NCBI RefSeq assembly: GCF_019649055.1
Contig: NW_026570466.1
Coordinates: forward strand, 1 to 64,000
Reading direction: 5' to 3'
Origin: Paramacrobiotus metropolitanus
Lineage: Eukaryota; Tardigrada; Eutardigrada; Parachela; Macrobiotidae
Length of the DNA: 64,000 bases
Shown: in pieces, positions 1 to 9,256 of the stretch
Numbering within the stretch: position 1 is the first letter of the stretch
Layout of the letters: every line of letters starts with the position of its first letter
Program-made: the position numbers and the translations under genes
Notes under the pieces: generated by a model
Databases searched by the model: none
What the model was told of the DNA's origin: nothing
What the model saw: only the letters and a program-made list of their open reading frames with translations

Positions 1-660
1 CTTGTGCTTAAAAATTGCCAATACTCCCCTCTTTGTTGCGTTCTTCCAACTTTTAAATGTTATTTTATTTCTTTTTATAAAAGAAACGTAGTGCTAACCC
101 ATGTCTGACCAACTGCAAAAGCAATATAACTTGGCATAAAGCGAATACTTTAACATAGCTCAGATTAGCATGTAAACTGCTGCAACTGTAGCCGTGGCCA
201 GTTAGCTATTGTTTAAAGGGTTGGCCAATCCACCGTTTCACGATCTGTCGGCTTTCAGAGTGGGAAAGTTTGACACAAATGGACCGGCAACGATGTTGAT
301 CTCATGCTGACTAACGCTTAACAAATTACCCATGCCCACAGACGGACGGTACAATTACCCATGCCCACAGACGGACGGCCCACAGACGGTACAATCTAAT
401 TTCTACATATCTATAGATCACGGTAATTCCGTACTCACTGAGGTTTCTCAATTTCCGTCAAGTGCAGGGTTAGAGTACAGTAATGTAATTCATCATTCTA
501 TATTCGAGACTGACATATTTTGGATATCATCCAGTATTTGAATAGATTAGCTTGATTTCCGTTATTTGCTTGGATTAAACATAATCACATTCATGATTCC
601 TTGTGAACGATATGTAACATACATTGGGTTTGACCAGGCACCCATTCTACAGAGCCTAAA
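1..660. other. Gene-free stretch with a small tandem duplication
   Basis: I see no convincing gene. The one structure is a direct duplication of about 30 bases near 321-380, where ACAATTACCCATGCCCACAG and the following ACGGACGG occur twice in a row. The 69-aa ORF across it (332-541) has no recognisable composition and is probably chance. Confidence 0.5.
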
Positions 661-999
661 ATCTTCAAAATTCACGTAAGCATTTAATTTTTCCAAGGGG
701 AGGGTGCGGGCTATCTTTTATTTTTGCACCATGTACGTAAATTGAAGCGTTCAGAGGAACTGCAGCAAAATGCAGCAAAAGTACATGTCTCGCGCGTAGC
801 GCGAGCCGATGGACAGCACGTTTCGTACCACTCCATAAAACCGGCCATATCATTTCTTTAGGTTTTTTTAATAGCTTAATGTCTACAGATACAAGGAATC
901 ACTCCTTATCGAGATCTATAGACAGGTCAACATAATCAAATAAGAGGAACAGCAATTTTAAACTCTTAAAAGAAAGAAATAAACAATTCATCGATTTTA

Positions 1000-2943
1000 T
1001 CAGAGGTCAAGATTATTCGATGGCAGGTGGTCTTTAGCAGATGCGATCACCTTCCATGAGACGTCTTCCAGTGCTGTTTGGAAGGCTTGCAGTGAACGAT
1101 ACGACGATAGATCCAAATCGAGATCATTCCAGAGTTTAGCGATCCTCCATCCGGAGGAGTCTTCGCTGGCTGGCACTTCCGTTCCACAAAAACTGGTCCT
1201 GGCGGCTTGGATCGGGAACGGGTGGCGCGACATCCGATCAGCAGTCCGAGTGTTACCTGCAACAGTGCTAGCGGCAGTAACTGACTCATAACTAATGAAA
1301 AAGTTGTTACCGAAAGGTAGCATGCCAAATACGAGTTTATATGCAACACACAAAGAGGTTTTAATGCGACGTAATTCAACCCCGTCCCAGTCTATTTCGC
1401 GAAGCCGGCCACAGTAATCTGTAAGTGCACTGCCCATTCGCAATCTTTTCAGAAATTTCAGCGCACATTTATCTAGATCGTCTCTAAGAGTTTTAAAAAA
1501 GGGTTTAACAACTGGACTGCAATAATCGAAAAGGGGAAAAATTAATGCTTTATATAAACAAATAAGTGCTGCAGAATCATAATGGTTAAAAAGCGATAAA
1601 ATGTAGCCTATGCGCTTCCGGATCTTGGTACACAAACTACTCGTGTGTTCACTCCACCGCAGTTTTCGATCGACCAACAACCCTAAATATTTGGCGATAG
1701 GACGATTTTCAATCTCAACGTTGTGCAGAACAGATTTATGTACGTCATTCAAACTTCGCTTCATGGAGAAGCGCATGTGTACTGATTTTTTCGGGTTAAA
1801 GGTCAATCGTTTAGCAAGAGCTGAATTATATACGGCATCAATATCTTCTTGAAATTTTGTACAGTCATCGCCTGTTATTGTAGGCCTACATAAAAACACA
1901 TCATCAGCGAAAATAAAAATCCGGCTACCATTAAGCAGAACAAACACCAACCCGTTAATTTCGCAAATAAACAGTATAGGGCCTAATACCGAACCTTGTG
2001 GTACTCCGCTTGTAGCTACCCCACGTTTTGAAAATACACCATTCACGACTACAATCTGTTGCCTACCAAGTAAATAGTTATTCAACAAACTAATAACGTC
2101 TGGGTCAATACCAAGCAAACCGAGCGTTGTCAACAAGGAATGGTGATCAACCCGATCGAAGGCTTTAGTGCAGTCTAACATTATCGCATCAACTTCAATT
2201 CCGGTATCAATAAAGTCCTTAACAAATTTCGAAAAAACCAAACACTGCAGTTCCGTGTTACGTTTAGCACGGAATCCAAACTGGTTTTCACTTAACAAGC
2301 AATTACTTTCCAGAAAGCAGCGTAAATAGTTCGCAATGCACCTTTCAAAAATTTTTGAAATAGGATGCAGAATTGCGATAGGGCGGTAATTAGTAATCAC
2401 CGTTTGGTCAACAGACGTTTTGGGAAGAGGTGTCACGTACGACGTTTTCCAGTGCGACGGAAATGTACTGTATTTGACGCAAGCATTAAACAAAGTAAAA
2501 AGCGGTGTCACAATTGAGCTGCCGCATGCTTTTATTAACGAGTTAGAGATTTTGAACTGACCGGAAGAAGAAGAAAATTTCATTTCGTTTAGAGCCGTTA
2601 AAACGTCATTTTCGCTTACTTTAAAAACAATTTCCCTGTTTCTAGGTTTGGGAGGCAAAATAGCGCAATGAGAAGGGCAGTTGTTTTGAGACTCGAGAAA
2701 CACTTCGTTAAATCTGTTTGCTTTGTCGCCGTCTGAAAAAAGGGTGGTACCTTCTGGCGTTTTAATGGGCGGCAGAGTTTTTTTGTCAACACTTTGTTTG
2801 ATAAACTGCCAAAACTTTTTTGGATTATTTCTGGTCGCCGTCGCAACGTCTAAAATGGCGTTCCTGCGGTGTGCTTTGAGAATAGTGTCGACTTTCAGAG
2901 ATTCGGCCTTCCATAATCCTTTCAAACTGTCTTTTTGTACCAC
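1000..2943 (-). CDS. LINE ORF2, C-terminal part: reverse transcriptase
   Basis: A 647-codon ORF for non-LTR reverse transcriptase, which copies the element RNA at the nicked target. Visible RT blocks include ITNYRPIAILHPISKIFER, AIMLDCTKAFDRVDH carrying the first catalytic Asp, SGVPQGSVLGPILF, and the FADD box (IFIFADDVFL) with the second pair of Asp residues, followed by the thumb region. No stop or frameshift interrupts the domain, so the RT itself may still be intact. It follows the endonuclease ORF after a slip in the A8 run near 2947-2954. No RNase H domain is visible after the thumb. The nominal start is not a real initiation site; translation would enter from the upstream ORF. Confidence 0.9.
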   Translation of the reverse strand: MVQKDSLKGLWKAESLKVDTILKAHRRNAILDVATATRNNPKKFWQFIKQSVDKKTLPPIKTPEGTTLFSDGDKANRFNEVFLESQNNCPSHCAILPPKPRNREIVFKVSENDVLTALNEMKFSSSSGQFKISNSLIKACGSSIVTPLFTLFNACVKYSTFPSHWKTSYVTPLPKTSVDQTVITNYRPIAILHPISKIFERCIANYLRCFLESNCLLSENQFGFRAKRNTELQCLVFSKFVKDFIDTGIEVDAIMLDCTKAFDRVDHHSLLTTLGLLGIDPDVISLLNNYLLGRQQIVVVNGVFSKRGVATSGVPQGSVLGPILFICEINGLVFVLLNGSRIFIFADDVFLCRPTITGDDCTKFQEDIDAVYNSALAKRLTFNPKKSVHMRFSMKRSLNDVHKSVLHNVEIENRPIAKYLGLLVDRKLRWSEHTSSLCTKIRKRIGYILSLFNHYDSAALICLYKALIFPLFDYCSPVVKPFFKTLRDDLDKCALKFLKRLRMGSALTDYCGRLREIDWDGVELRRIKTSLCVAYKLVFGMLPFGNNFFISYESVTAASTVAGNTRTADRMSRHPFPIQAARTSFCGTEVPASEDSSGWRIAKLWNDLDLDLSSYRSLQAFQTALEDVSWKVIASAKDHLPSNNLDL

Positions 2944-2944
2944 A

Positions 2945-3928
2945 TTATTTTTTTTGCTGCATTTTGCGGAATAGCCTATTTCTACGATTTATCGCTTTAC
3001 GAATGGCTAACGGATATTTTTTAGTTTTTTTAGCTGTACGTTCGCTGTACGTAAAAAAACGCTGTGCAACGTTTAAAATCTCGTTTTCCAACTGTGTTGC
3101 CATAACAGATGGGTCACTATCTGTTAAGACACACTGCCAATCTATCGCAGTTAATGAATTTTGAAAAGGTCCGATTTTATCAGGAGGAATTTTCCAGTGC
3201 TTAACACCTGACTGAAATTCAGCTTTACGACATTTATAATAAACGCGGAACTGAAAAGCATAATGGTCGTTCGAAGCGGATGGAGGTGACACACATTCAA
3301 CGTCCGTGACAAAGCGGTGCGTAGAAATCAAACAAAGGTCAAGGATGTTGTTTTCTCTAGTGGGAAAGCGTATAAGTTGGCGAAAATTAAATTCCTTCAT
3401 AGAATTAAGCAACAGCTGAGACGCAGTGGTAGGGGCTCTCATACTATTCCAACAGATATCGGGCAGGTAGAAATCACCCATCAAAATAAGCTTGTTACGT
3501 AACTCGACAGAAAGATTTTCTTGTAAATGTTCAACAAGTACCGGTATTAGCAAAGCCTTTTTTGAAGGTCGTATATAGACAACACCAAATAAACAGTCCA
3601 GAACAGGCGATTCTACGAACAAAATTTCAAGATCATCTCTATCGAGATCTGTGCGCCTGAAACCTTTTAGTTTTTTTGATAAAACTAAAGCAACTCCACC
3701 GTGGCTGTCCGACGATTTCCGCCATTGGCGAAAAACGTTAAATTTGCGCAGGTCAGCAAAGAAATTATCAGAATAAATTTCTTGGTCCCACGTTTCCGTA
3801 AGCGCACTAACATCAGAGTCAGAACAAAACTGCCTAACTTCTTCTTTCTTAGAAAATATACTGTTAATATTGCAATATTTGATTTTTATATTTCGAAAAT
3901 GTTTTGGATGAACATTCATTACTTGCAT
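2945..3928 (-). CDS. LINE ORF2, N-terminal part: APE-like endonuclease
   Basis: This 327-aa ORF is the target-nicking endonuclease half of the LINE ORF2 protein. Landmarks visible in order are an N-terminal Asn motif (YCNINSI), LTETWD for the catalytic Glu, HGGVAL, GDFYLPDICW matching the GDFN..I.W block, and SNDHYAF matching the terminal S/NDH motif. The length is normal for the domain plus linker. The start ATG at 3928 overlaps the last bases of a repeat-encoded ORF upstream (3919-4413). The stop TAA directly follows an A8 run; the reverse transcriptase continues in another frame, so a single-base indel or a ribosomal slip would make one protein of roughly 970 aa. Family function is well established; the clade is inferred. 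Confidence 0.88.
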   Translation of the reverse strand: MQVMNVHPKHFRNIKIKYCNINSIFSKKEEVRQFCSDSDVSALTETWDQEIYSDNFFADLRKFNVFRQWRKSSDSHGGVALVLSKKLKGFRRTDLDRDDLEILFVESPVLDCLFGVVYIRPSKKALLIPVLVEHLQENLSVELRNKLILMGDFYLPDICWNSMRAPTTASQLLLNSMKEFNFRQLIRFPTRENNILDLCLISTHRFVTDVECVSPPSASNDHYAFQFRVYYKCRKAEFQSGVKHWKIPPDKIGPFQNSLTAIDWQCVLTDSDPSVMATQLENEILNVAQRFFTYSERTAKKTKKYPLAIRKAINRRNRLFRKMQQKK

Positions 3929-3948
3929 ATATTTACAGTAGTCTGCGT

Positions 3949-4330
3949 ATTCCTATGTATTCCCCCTGTATTCGTGCTGTATTCGCCTCGTATTCCTCCC
4001 TGTGCCGATCGTATGATTTCTGTATTCGCTAAGTGGGCTGCCGTATTCCTACGTATTCTCCCTGTATTCGTGCTGTATTCGCCTCGTATTCCTCCCTGTG
4101 CCGATCGTATGATTTCTGTATTCGCTAGGTGGGCTGCCGTATTCCTACGTATTCTCCCTGTATTCGTGCTGTATTCGCCTCGTATTCCTCCATGTGCCCA
4201 CCGTATGATCTCTGTATTCGCTAAGTGGGCTGCCGTATTCCTACGTATTCCCCCTGTATTCGTGCTTACTGTATTCGTTAAGTGGGCTGCCGTATTCCTA
4301 CGTATTCCGCGTGTGTTCTGCCCAAATTCA
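3949..4330. repeat. 96-bp minisatellite, about four units
   Basis: Landmark CTGTATTCGTGCTG starts at 3966, 4062, 4158 and 4254, giving an exact 96-bp period; the last unit is shortened. The unit is itself built from GTATTC hexamers. Because 96 is divisible by three, several frames stay open (164-aa minus-strand ORF 3919-4413 with 32-aa repeats), so an open frame here is weak evidence for a protein. Its position directly 5' of the LINE fits promoter monomers in a LINE 5' UTR. Confidence 0.9.
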
Positions 4331-4439
4331 AGGCATATTCTAAGTTTTCTTGTTCGGAAACCAAAGAATGCATGGGGAATACAGGCAAAATACGGGAGAA
4401 TACGGGGACACACTAAAGAAGACAGCAGCCATGTTTAAA

Positions 4440-4930
4440 TTAGCTATATAATGGAAAATCCCTTGCAAATACAGTAGGAATACAGGCAGAACACGGATGG
4501 AATATGTGGGAATACAGATAAAGAGTTAATGTACGAGTATCTTAATCATAGTAGCGAGATTAATATATCTGTGGAGTTGTGCCCGTATTCCCACTTATTC
4601 TACCTGTATTCTGCTGCATCCCTAAAGTATTCCCTAACGGGCTTATCTAACATCTGTGACTGCTGTCTACTTGCAGCATATTAGCGCATTCCCACGTATT
4701 CAGTCAGTATTCACCACGTATTCCCTGCTCTTCTAGTTAAAAACTTGAGAAACCTAGGAATACATTGTCAACACGGACAGCATACGGGTAGAATACGTGG
4801 GAATACGGTATTATACAGCAGTGGAAACGTACTCAGACGTACTTGTAAAAGCAAAATAATGGAGATTGGAGAACATAACGTGAATACAGACAGAATACGT
4901 GTGGGATACATAAGAATACGTGGAATATAA
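4440..4930. repeat. Degenerate GTATTC/GAATAC repeats with strand switch
   Basis: The hexamer theme of the 96-bp array continues in diverged form. GTATTCC orientation dominates up to about 4730 and GGAATAC from about 4755 to 4925, with motifs such as GAATACGTGGGAATAC. The array therefore has an inversion point near 4600-4740, though one GGAATAC patch also occurs at 4470-4520. Confidence 0.7.
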
Positions 4931-4952
4931 CCAACAAAAAAAGGGGCCGAAT

Positions 4953-5613
4953 TTATAGAGTGGTACGAAATGGGCCATAGGTGCGAGGGCTATCTTCAAC
5001 ACTTTCGTTTAAAACGGACATTTCAAAGCTGTTGTTTGTACCCCGAGAACTCTGTTTGATACAACGGCGTTTAACAAACTCAATAGCACTGGCCACAACA
5101 ATACAAAAAACGGTTATGCCGATGATCGAGTAAATAATATTAGGGACGGTAAAATCAGAGTCCGGATCCTGTACAGATGGAACGATCGTCGTGGTAGAAG
5201 TAACAGTTTGAGTGGCTGTAGTTCGCGTGGAGTTTAAGCACTGAAACCGATGTCGAATCCGCTGGTACAGTTGTGGTCAGCGGAGCACAGTCAGTTAGCA
5301 CAATGAAGTCCACAGGGGATGGTTCAGTACAGTTGACCAGGGTGTTGTCACGGGCGTCTAGATACACCAATCATGGAAAGGTAGTCCTGAGACCGGCGTA
5401 GGGCACTGCATACAGCCGATTTCCGCTGAAAAGTACGTGTTTCACCCAAGTCTTTGGCTCAGTCGGTAGTGGGACGGCGGTCAGTCGGCGATTAGCGCAA
5501 TTAACCACTCCTTCTTGGTAGTCGCAGAGGCAGTGTTTGTAGCAGGGAATCCAACCTCCTGCGTGGCAGCCAACCAGAAGAGTCATACCCACGATGAAGT
5601 ACATCAGCATCAT
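4953..5613 (-). pseudogene. Type I membrane protein with LRR N-terminal cap, broken
   Basis: The start at 5613 gives a hydrophobic signal peptide (MLMYFIVGMTLLVGCHAG). It is followed by a cysteine cluster, CYKHCLCDYQEGVVNCANRR, then LTAVP, which matches the LRRNT cap of extracellular leucine-rich repeat proteins. An in-frame TGA interrupts the gene at about 5371. Downstream the frame is open again to a Ser/Thr-rich stalk, shifts near 5235, and then reads through a membrane segment (IIYSIIGITVFCIVVASAIEF), a basic stop-transfer (KRRCIK) and a short cytoplasmic tail ending at TAA 4953-4955. No full LRR array is present. It lies beside Polinton-like structural genes, so it could be a virus-carried surface protein or an unrelated host gene. 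I infer a cell-surface role only from topology. Confidence 0.6.
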
Positions 5614-5726
5614 CTAGAAAATTGCAAGCATCTATCAGTGCAATTTTATCTAGCGCTCATTTGAAGATTTTCAGTATCCTAACTCCAGCAATATTTCTCA
5701 AGTTTAACTTCCATATTTCCGCAATC

Positions 5727-6305
5727 ATGTCCATGGAAAAAATTGCACATGCTCTGTTTCCTATTGTACCTGGTCGACGCACTTTGAAAAACGGAATAGT
5801 CTACTACCCGCAGCTGGATGCTTAAGATCTCAACGTCTTGCAAACCGTTTACAGCCACCTTAAAGACCGCTTTATGGCAGCGCAGAAATTGTATCCGGAT
5901 ATTACAATTGGAGTGCGCTTGCAGTTTACAAGAGATGACTTGTTCCATCAAAGCCCTATGGGCGAAGTTGCGCTCGCTTTGTATCCGCTGGAACCAGCAA
6001 AGTGCAGTCTACAGGCCGGAGGACAGCTGTCATGCAGAATTACAAACGAAGACGAATGGCGCCGTGTCATACGAGATTTGGCTCATGGTAGGCTCCGCAA
6101 TTATCTGAAGTATTACGTGAAAAAATGGAGACACGACCACCCAAATTACGGATACAAGATTCAACAAGTCATCACAGTGGAGTGTCCTGACAGTACTGGT
6201 GTGAAGGTCTGGAGCGAGTGCGTGATGGGAGTTGGATTGGAGAAAGGGAATAAAATGCCTGAATTTGACTATATTATCAACGTGTTGACAAGTTTGAGAA
6301 AATGA
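5727..6305 (+). pseudogene. Unrecognised 193-codon gene of the Polinton-like cluster, one in-frame stop
   Basis: From ATG 5727 (MSMEKIAHALFPIVPGRR) the frame runs to TAA at 5823-5825 and then continues in the same frame without further interruption to TGA 6303-6305, so a single point mutation splits it. The protein has mixed, globular-looking composition with a C-terminal half rich in aromatic and basic residues (YLKYYVKKWRHDHPNYGYK). I recognise no family. Its stop overlaps the start of the next ORF by ATGA, and the packaging ATPase follows on the same strand, which points to co-ordinated viral-type expression. It may be a structural or virion-associated protein, but that is inference from position. 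Confidence 0.55.
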
Positions 6306-6475
6306 AGTTGCCGAAGCCTGGACACGGACCTCCAGCTACGCAACCGGAAGACCTACAAGAAGAGGATGAAGGATTTCAGGATGGTGCGTTCGGGCTGCCA
6401 TGCAACCCAGACAGGGGCGACAAAATGAGCGGAATTCCACCGGATATGAAGATCACGGACGGCGATTGCGAATAA
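6302..6475 (+). CDS. Small 57-aa acidic/proline-rich ORF
   Basis: ATG at 6302 overlaps the stop of the upstream gene (ATGA), and the ORF ends at TAA 6473-6475. The product is rich in Pro, Gly, Asp and Glu (MKLPKPGHGPPATQPEDLQ at the N-terminus) and probably unstructured. The stop-start overlap and same-strand setting between two cluster genes are the only reasons to call it. A poly(A)-like AATAAA lies shortly downstream in the gap before the ATPase. No family is recognised, and a chance ORF remains possible. Confidence 0.35.
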   Translation: MKLPKPGHGPPATQPEDLQEEDEGFQDGAFGLPCNPDRGDKMSGIPPDMKITDGDCE

Positions 6476-6780
6476 GATAATCGGATTGTACAGCTTCTTT
6501 CCAGTCAGTCGACATTAAATTTTGGTACATTTTGGATAATAAGTTAGTTTTAAATTTTTAGTTAGAATAAATCCGGAAACACCGCCTCCCATTCCCGTCG
6601 TCGAGCGAAACTCGAAGGGGATTATATTCTGGGCTTTATTTTACGCAATACCGTTCATTTTTTCGCATGTTATACGCATTATTACTGTCCTTGCGCTCAA
6701 AGTAACTGACAGATTTCCTGTCCACAATATTATTATGCCTTTAATTTCATTCATGTTTATTGAAACTCGACGCATGCTGA

Positions 6781-7779
6781 CTGGAGGAAACGGAAGTACA
6801 ACTCAGCGACAATTTCGTGCACCCGACTTCTATTCTAATTAGTGGTAATTCTGGCTGCGGTAAAACAACCTTTGTGACTAATATTTTACGTTACAATACA
6901 CTCTCGAATTCCCCGGAGCGAATATTTTGGTTTTACAAACAATACCAGCCGCTATACGATACGCTTATCAAAGAACGATTTCCTGTCAGTTTTATCGAGG
7001 GACTGCCAGACGAAATCTCTAAACCAAAATTTTTTGACAAATCGTATGTAAATCTATGTGTAGTCGATGATCTGCACTTGGAAGATTCTACCAGCAAGCA
7101 CGTGGCCCAACTATTTTGTAACGGCGGAAGGCATTCAGACACCACAGTAATATATCTTACGCAGAACTTGTTTTTTAAACAAAGCTTTGGCCGCGACATT
7201 AGAATGAACGCCAAAGTAATTATCTGTTTCAAAAAACCACAAGACCGAGAACAACTACAAATTCTCGGACGACAACTTTTCCCTCATAAGTTGAATTATT
7301 TTCTTGAATCAGTTAATGCTGCTTTTGAACGACCATATGGATATTTAGTCATCGATCTACAGCATACGACTAGCGACCGTTTTCGTTTAAAGACTGCAAT
7401 TTTCGGTGAGAATTCTAACCGCTGCAACCAGGTATTTTATTCCTGCATGATGGAGCGTAGCAATACGGTATCAAACATCGACCTGCTGTCGTCAATTGCA
7501 AAAAGCAGGCCAAAGCTTGCAAAAACAATCAAGAAAAAAGCAGAGGGTACTCTCATTGATGCAATTTCTGAATGTGCGCTACAAATTGTGGAAGGGACAG
7601 TTCCCGTCGCTGAGTCTTCTAAAGCACTGCGAGTAAAGCGAGTCCTGCCGTACTTGAAACTTTTATCGAAAAGATCCGTTTCTCGGCGTAAGAAGCGAAA
7701 TTTTTTGTTGGCTAATGGCTACGCGCTGTTGTCTCCCATTGTACCACCAGTTCTAAGCTTTATTCTTGGGAAAGTGTAA
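6781..7779 (+). CDS. Polinton/adintovirus-type genome-packaging ATPase continuous with a core-type peptide
   Basis: The first two thirds are a FtsK/HerA-like packaging ATPase, which pumps viral DNA into capsids. Walker A is GNSGCGKTTF near the N-terminus and Walker B is LCVVDDL about 70 residues later. Conserved downstream blocks are TVIYLTQNLFF, the arginine-containing RDIRMN, QLQILGRQLFP and YGYLVIDLQ. The usual family ending is reached near FRLKTAIFGEN. Without any stop, the frame then continues into a Lys/Arg-rich stretch (starting MERSNTVSNIDLLSSI) with a DAISECALQIVEG block and a hydrophobic end (PIVPPVLSFILGKV); this resembles the short separate core peptide of Polintons. The frame is open from 6781, the first start is GTG 6817, and the true start is unclear. 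No internal stop is present. Confidence 0.85.
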   Translation: MEETEVQLSDNFVHPTSILISGNSGCGKTTFVTNILRYNTLSNSPERIFWFYKQYQPLYDTLIKERFPVSFIEGLPDEISKPKFFDKSYVNLCVVDDLHLEDSTSKHVAQLFCNGGRHSDTTVIYLTQNLFFKQSFGRDIRMNAKVIICFKKPQDREQLQILGRQLFPHKLNYFLESVNAAFERPYGYLVIDLQHTTSDRFRLKTAIFGENSNRCNQVFYSCMMERSNTVSNIDLLSSIAKSRPKLAKTIKKKAEGTLIDAISECALQIVEGTVPVAESSKALRVKRVLPYLKLLSKRSVSRRKKRNFLLANGYALLSPIVPPVLSFILGKV

Positions 7780-7780
7780 A

Positions 7781-8500
7781 ATGGCGAAACGCACGTTTTT
7801 GGTAAACGAGGATCAACTGCGAACTCGCAGTAGATCGATTAGTCAAAGCGCAAATGTTCCGCCAACAGCGACTCATATGGACTATTTCGCGCGGCCTTTA
7901 CATCGGTCGTATCAGGATATAGGGGCATTCTTGCACGACCGCAATTTGACCACACAAGAAAAACTCAATGCACACGAAGATGCGATGGCTCGATCTGAAA
8001 ATTATTTTAAACAAGCGCATGCCCCAGCAGCCCATTTAAGAGCTCCTGACGATGTTGACAAGCTAACCCAGGGTATTCCAGGTATCCAAGACGACGTGTT
8101 GCGTGTAATGGAGCTGCTGCCTGGAAAACAACGAAGCGCTGCACATAGTTTGCTCAACCATCTTCTAATTTATGGTGGAATACGGGTCGGGCGGAATCTG
8201 CAACTGATAACGCAAGGCATTTAGCGCGAGGGTACCAACGTCGTTGATTTACTACGCTGGATAACGGCACCTACAAACCCTACTTCAAAGCAGAGTCTCC
8301 CTGAAGGTCTGCACGACATCTTTTCTACCATGAAGCATAGCAATGCGCCGGTATCTTTGATAACGAACGCAAATAGGCGCAATACTTACCGTGTTTTCCA
8401 GCCATCCGATGATGATGAAGACGAGTATCATACGCCAACGAGTAGTCGAGAGCGAACACCGGCAACTCCTCGGGAACCACGGTCATGGGTGCGGTACTAG
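7781..8500 (+). pseudogene. Conserved Polinton-cluster small protein, one in-frame TAG
   Basis: ATG 7781 lies one base after the ATPase stop, a tight junction. The ORF (MAKRTFLVNEDQLRTRSRSI at its start) runs to TAG 8222-8224 and then stays open in the same frame to TAG 8498-8500, so about 239 codons are split by one stop. Around the break are LLPGKQRSAAHSLLNHLL before it and GTNVVDLLRWI plus an Asn-Ala-Pro ending after it. This pattern recalls a protein found beside capsid genes in Polintons and adintoviruses, whose precise role I cannot state. The tail is acidic and Ser/Thr-rich. Family recognition is from memory of the motif pattern and needs a profile search. Confidence 0.6.
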
Positions 8501-8632
8501 CTTTAGAGCTTAATGCTATGTTGTTGCTTTTTGACGGCAGTGTTTCTATGTAATATTTTCTTTATTTGTGCTGTTTTACTTGACAATTTTTTGCGTGTAT
8601 GCACGTCAGTTTTTCTTCTTGACCGTAAAAAT

Positions 8633-8674
8633 AATAAAAAAAATGCGAGAAAGTTCCGTGTCTGTGATTTTATT
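8633..8674. terminator. Convergent overlapping poly(A) signals
   Basis: AATAAA on the plus strand at 8633-8638 serves the ATPase group. On the minus strand TTTATT at 8669-8674 reads AATAAA and overlaps the protease stop codon (8673-8675). The two gene groups end within about 40 bases of each other, a compact virus-like arrangement. Confidence 0.6.
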
Positions 8675-9256
8675 ATAACAACAACACTTTATACATAGGG
8701 AGAGAATATTGCTTATTAGATACCTTTTTTAAACATACTTCAGGACGCTTGCACACACGAAGATGTTTTTTGGCAAACAGTTTTAACAAAACATCATTTT
8801 GCTTCCAGTTTTTATGATACTCAAGTTTATCAATGATTTGACGAAGACTCAATCCACGACAAGGATAATACAAGAAAGAAATACAGAACAGCCCACACAA
8901 ACTAGAATTGGAATGCTGCAATTGAGTATGGTTTTCTTGGTACTGACCATGAGCGTCTCGAAAATTTTCCACGATGAATTTGTCAAATTAGATTCCATAA
9001 ACAATGCTGATTTTCCAGAGGAATCAAAAAACGTGATAGTTTTTGGGTTCTTGGCGAAAACTGCTAGCCAGTGCTGCCCTGGCAACGCTTTCTTATCGCT
9101 GTTAATATTGAGAGCGACAGGATATTTTAAATTTTTCAGCTTTGGAAGTACGTGTCTTGCGAATACTCCGACAAAACTGCCTCTAAGACAAGGGTCGTGC
9201 CGCACTATGTCCAGCAGCTGTAGATTATTCATTTCCAAGCACGCTTGTATGGACAA
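8673..9256 (-). pseudogene. Adenain-like cysteine protease of Polinton type, frameshifted
   Basis: This is the maturation protease that trims capsid precursors in adenoviruses, adintoviruses and Polintons (C5/Ulp1-like fold). The upstream frame holds the N-terminal region with GVFARHVLPKL, the catalytic His block GQHWLAVF and the acidic block TITFFDSSGKS. The catalytic Cys block, LQHSNSSLCGLFCISFLYYP, lies in a second overlapping frame (8673-8972). The reading frame therefore shifts once between about 8870 and 8960. The total length is about 190 codons, normal for the family. The capsid gene overlaps its start on the same strand. As it stands the copy cannot make an active enzyme unless a slip or edit occurs. 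Confidence 0.85.

Larger units (their letters stand above)
1000..3928 (-). mobile_element. LINE (non-LTR retrotransposon), coding region nearly complete
   Basis: Two consecutive minus-strand ORFs encode an APE-type endonuclease followed by a reverse transcriptase, the ORF2 layout of CR1/jockey-like LINEs. Both are open for their full expected lengths (327 and 647 codons) and are separated only by a one-base shift in a run of eight A. I see no RNase H domain and no certain ORF1. The 3' UTR runs below position 1000; its end is not marked by an obvious tail. A 96-bp tandem array lies directly 5' of the endonuclease ORF and may be the 5' UTR/promoter. The clade assignment is tentative. Confidence 0.9.

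Noticed and set aside
3919-4438. Long overlapping ORFs on both strands (245 and 164 aa) with 32-aa repeats
   Set aside because: The 96-bp tandem repeat is a multiple of three and so keeps frames open; no domain is seen. The minus ORF is noted only as a remote ORF1 possibility.
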